6,589 bases of DNA. Origin: Thiomargarita sp. GTDB taxonomy: Bacteria; Pseudomonadota; Gammaproteobacteria; Beggiatoales; Beggiatoaceae. Shown here piece by piece: positions 5,987-6,589 of this stretch; the stretch's first letter is position 1; every line of letters starts with the position of its first letter. Both the position numbers and the translations under genes were made by a program. The stretch is from positions 1 through 6,589 of the forward strand of contig DAOVZS010000116.1 of assembly GCA_030635005.1 (NCBI GenBank), in the 5' to 3' direction. The notes beneath the pieces were generated by a model. That model worked only from the letters and a program-made list of their open reading frames with translations, had not been told where the DNA came from and ran no database searches.

Positions 5987-6367
5987 TTAATTTTCCTGTA
6001 TCACTGGAGACACGATAATATATCCCGTTTTGATAGACATGCCATTTATTACAGTATTCGTAAAAATACTCGGATTATGATAATCTTCAAGAAGATCTTG
6101 AATTTCTTTAACAAAAGGTTCATTAACATCAAGCAAAACGACTTTAGAAACTTTGAGAAATTCTTTTTTATCTAATACCGCACGGATTTTTTTAAAGACG
6201 TATTTTAAGGATTGCATTTCTTCACCAGGTAACCAGTCTGCTGCTAATACAACATCCCAAATACCTTGAATATCTTCTCGTTCAAAAAGAGCAAATAATT
6301 TAAATTCACCCTGTTCTTGTGCAATTGAACGCTCTATGGGATAAAATTTTGTTAGAAAAGTGCTCAT
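5987..6367 (-). CDS. Uncharacterised small soluble protein (126 residues)
   Basis: I cannot assign a function. There is no signal peptide or membrane helix, so the protein is expected in the cytoplasm. After a short N-terminal helix it shows GEFKLFALFEREDIQGIWD (20-38), VVLAADWL (39-46), a long helical middle (about 49-72, LKYVFKKIRAVLDKKEFL), KVVLLDVNEP (75-84), a helix EIQDLLEDY, and an end with NGMSIKTGYIIVSPV (108-122). The strand-helix-strand pattern and the paired LFALFERED and WDVVLAADW motifs recall a family of small hypothetical proteins found in cyanobacteria and other environmental bacteria, from memory only. An in-frame TAA three codons upstream fixes the earliest start at ATG 6367, though no convincing Shine-Dalgarno precedes it. 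It is convergent with the ATPase subunit genes. A toxin-antitoxin or restriction-linked role is possible given such families' habits, but nothing in this window shows it. Confidence 0.65.
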   Translation of the reverse strand: MSTFLTKFYPIERSIAQEQGEFKLFALFEREDIQGIWDVVLAADWLPGEEMQSLKYVFKKIRAVLDKKEFLKVSKVVLLDVNEPFVKEIQDLLEDYHNPSIFTNTVINGMSIKTGYIIVSPVIQEN

Positions 6368-6562
6368 ATAACTTTATAACCAGCAGGTGCGGGGCATACT
6401 CTAATCAATCAAACGCACGCAATATGTGCCATTATTCCCGCAAATCTCGTGTTATTCCCGTTTCTTGCCAATTAATAACTGATGTTACGCACTATATTTC
6501 TAAAAGAAATATTTCCACTTTTAAATCCAGGGGCGATGATCCACTGCCAGTACTTTATACAA
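6368..6562. other. Non-coding stretch with small repeats
   Basis: No convincing gene lies here. The stretch contains the 9-base direct repeat TTATTCCCG at 6432-6440 and 6452-6460 (spaced by 20), and an AT-rich hairpin at 6494-6512. It should include the promoter of the minus-strand gene ending at 6367, but no consensus pair is clear; TATAAA just upstream of the ATG lacks a matching -35. Confidence 0.5.
6494..6512. repeat. AT-rich inverted repeat
   Basis: ATATTTCT (6494-6501) and AGAAATAT (6505-6512) pair perfectly over 8 bp with a 3-base AAA loop. The stem is weak because it is almost all A:T. It could be an end structure of the neighbouring repeat element, or chance in AT-rich DNA. Confidence 0.4.
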
Positions 6563-6589
6563 GCCCTGAAAGGGCGACATATATCAGCC
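6563..6589. repeat. Start of a probable dispersed palindromic repeat, cut by the window edge
   Basis: GCCCT (6563-6567), a GAA loop and AGGGC (6571-6575) form a perfect short hairpin, followed by GACATATATCAGCC at the window end. The order GCCCTGAAAGGGC then ATATATCAGCC resembles, from memory, a high-copy palindromic repeat in several environmental bacteria, in which AGCC is followed by a second GC-rich hairpin of the CAGGGC...GCCCTG type. The second half would lie just beyond the window, so this is only the visible part. Confidence 0.45.

Noticed and set aside
5936..6175. Plus-strand 79-codon frame after subunit F
   Set aside because: It begins right at the subunit F stop, spans the terminator hairpin and runs antisense to the better-supported gene at 5987-6367; its product is low-complexity in basic and aromatic residues.
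6482..6589. Plus-strand frame open from ATG at 6482 to the window end (36 codons)
   Set aside because: There is no Shine-Dalgarno, and its end translates the palindromic repeat (QALKGRHISA), a common false product of such repeats. It is too short to judge at the window edge.
6432..6589. Possible CRISPR array at the right end
   Set aside because: Only two 9-base copies and one small hairpin are present; there is no regular repeat-spacer pattern and no cas gene.

Overview
The window is AT-rich bacterial DNA from a Gram-negative organism. A type II secretion pseudopilin, an OmpA-type periplasmic domain and several Sec signal peptides all require an outer membrane. An A/V-type ATPase gene pair, low GC and the style of the proteins suggest a sulfur-oxidising gammaproteobacterium of the Beggiatoa/Thioploca (Thiotrichales) kind. 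That placement rests on general resemblance and was not tested by any search.

Layout. Positions 1-4598 are all on the minus strand. In transcription order they run: a periplasmic TPR/OmpA-like protein (3708-4598), glutamate 5-kinase ProB (2608-3708, start overlapping the preceding stop), an exported YbjN-domain protein (2011-2529), dTDP-4-dehydrorhamnose reductase RfbD (1070-1942), and the type II secretion minor pseudopilin GspK (1-1082, start inside the end of rfbD, 3' end outside the window). A short divergent promoter region (4599-4653) separates this block from a plus-strand run: a secreted staphylococcal-nuclease-type thermonuclease (4654-5124), then A/V-type ATPase subunits K (5175-5615) and F (5612-5935), which overlap by 4 bp. 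A hairpin terminator (5966-5983) lies between subunit F and a convergent minus-strand gene for an uncharacterised 126-residue soluble protein (5987-6367). The last 222 bases hold no convincing gene but contain small repeats. They end in what looks like the first part of a dispersed palindromic element cut by the window edge.

How the genes fit together. This is a mosaic of single housekeeping and envelope genes, not one pathway. ProB starts proline synthesis, RfbD makes dTDP-L-rhamnose for surface polysaccharide, GspK sits at the tip of the type II secretion pseudopilus, and subunits K and F belong to a rotary ATPase whose other subunits are not here. The tight overlaps (OmpA-like/proB, rfbD/gspK, K/F) point to co-translation. 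I see no strong case for a new multi-gene system. The items most worth a second look are the isolated K-F ATPase pair, the OmpA-like domain that has lost the usual peptidoglycan-binding residues, the exported YbjN-domain protein, the unknown 126-residue protein and the repeat at the right end.
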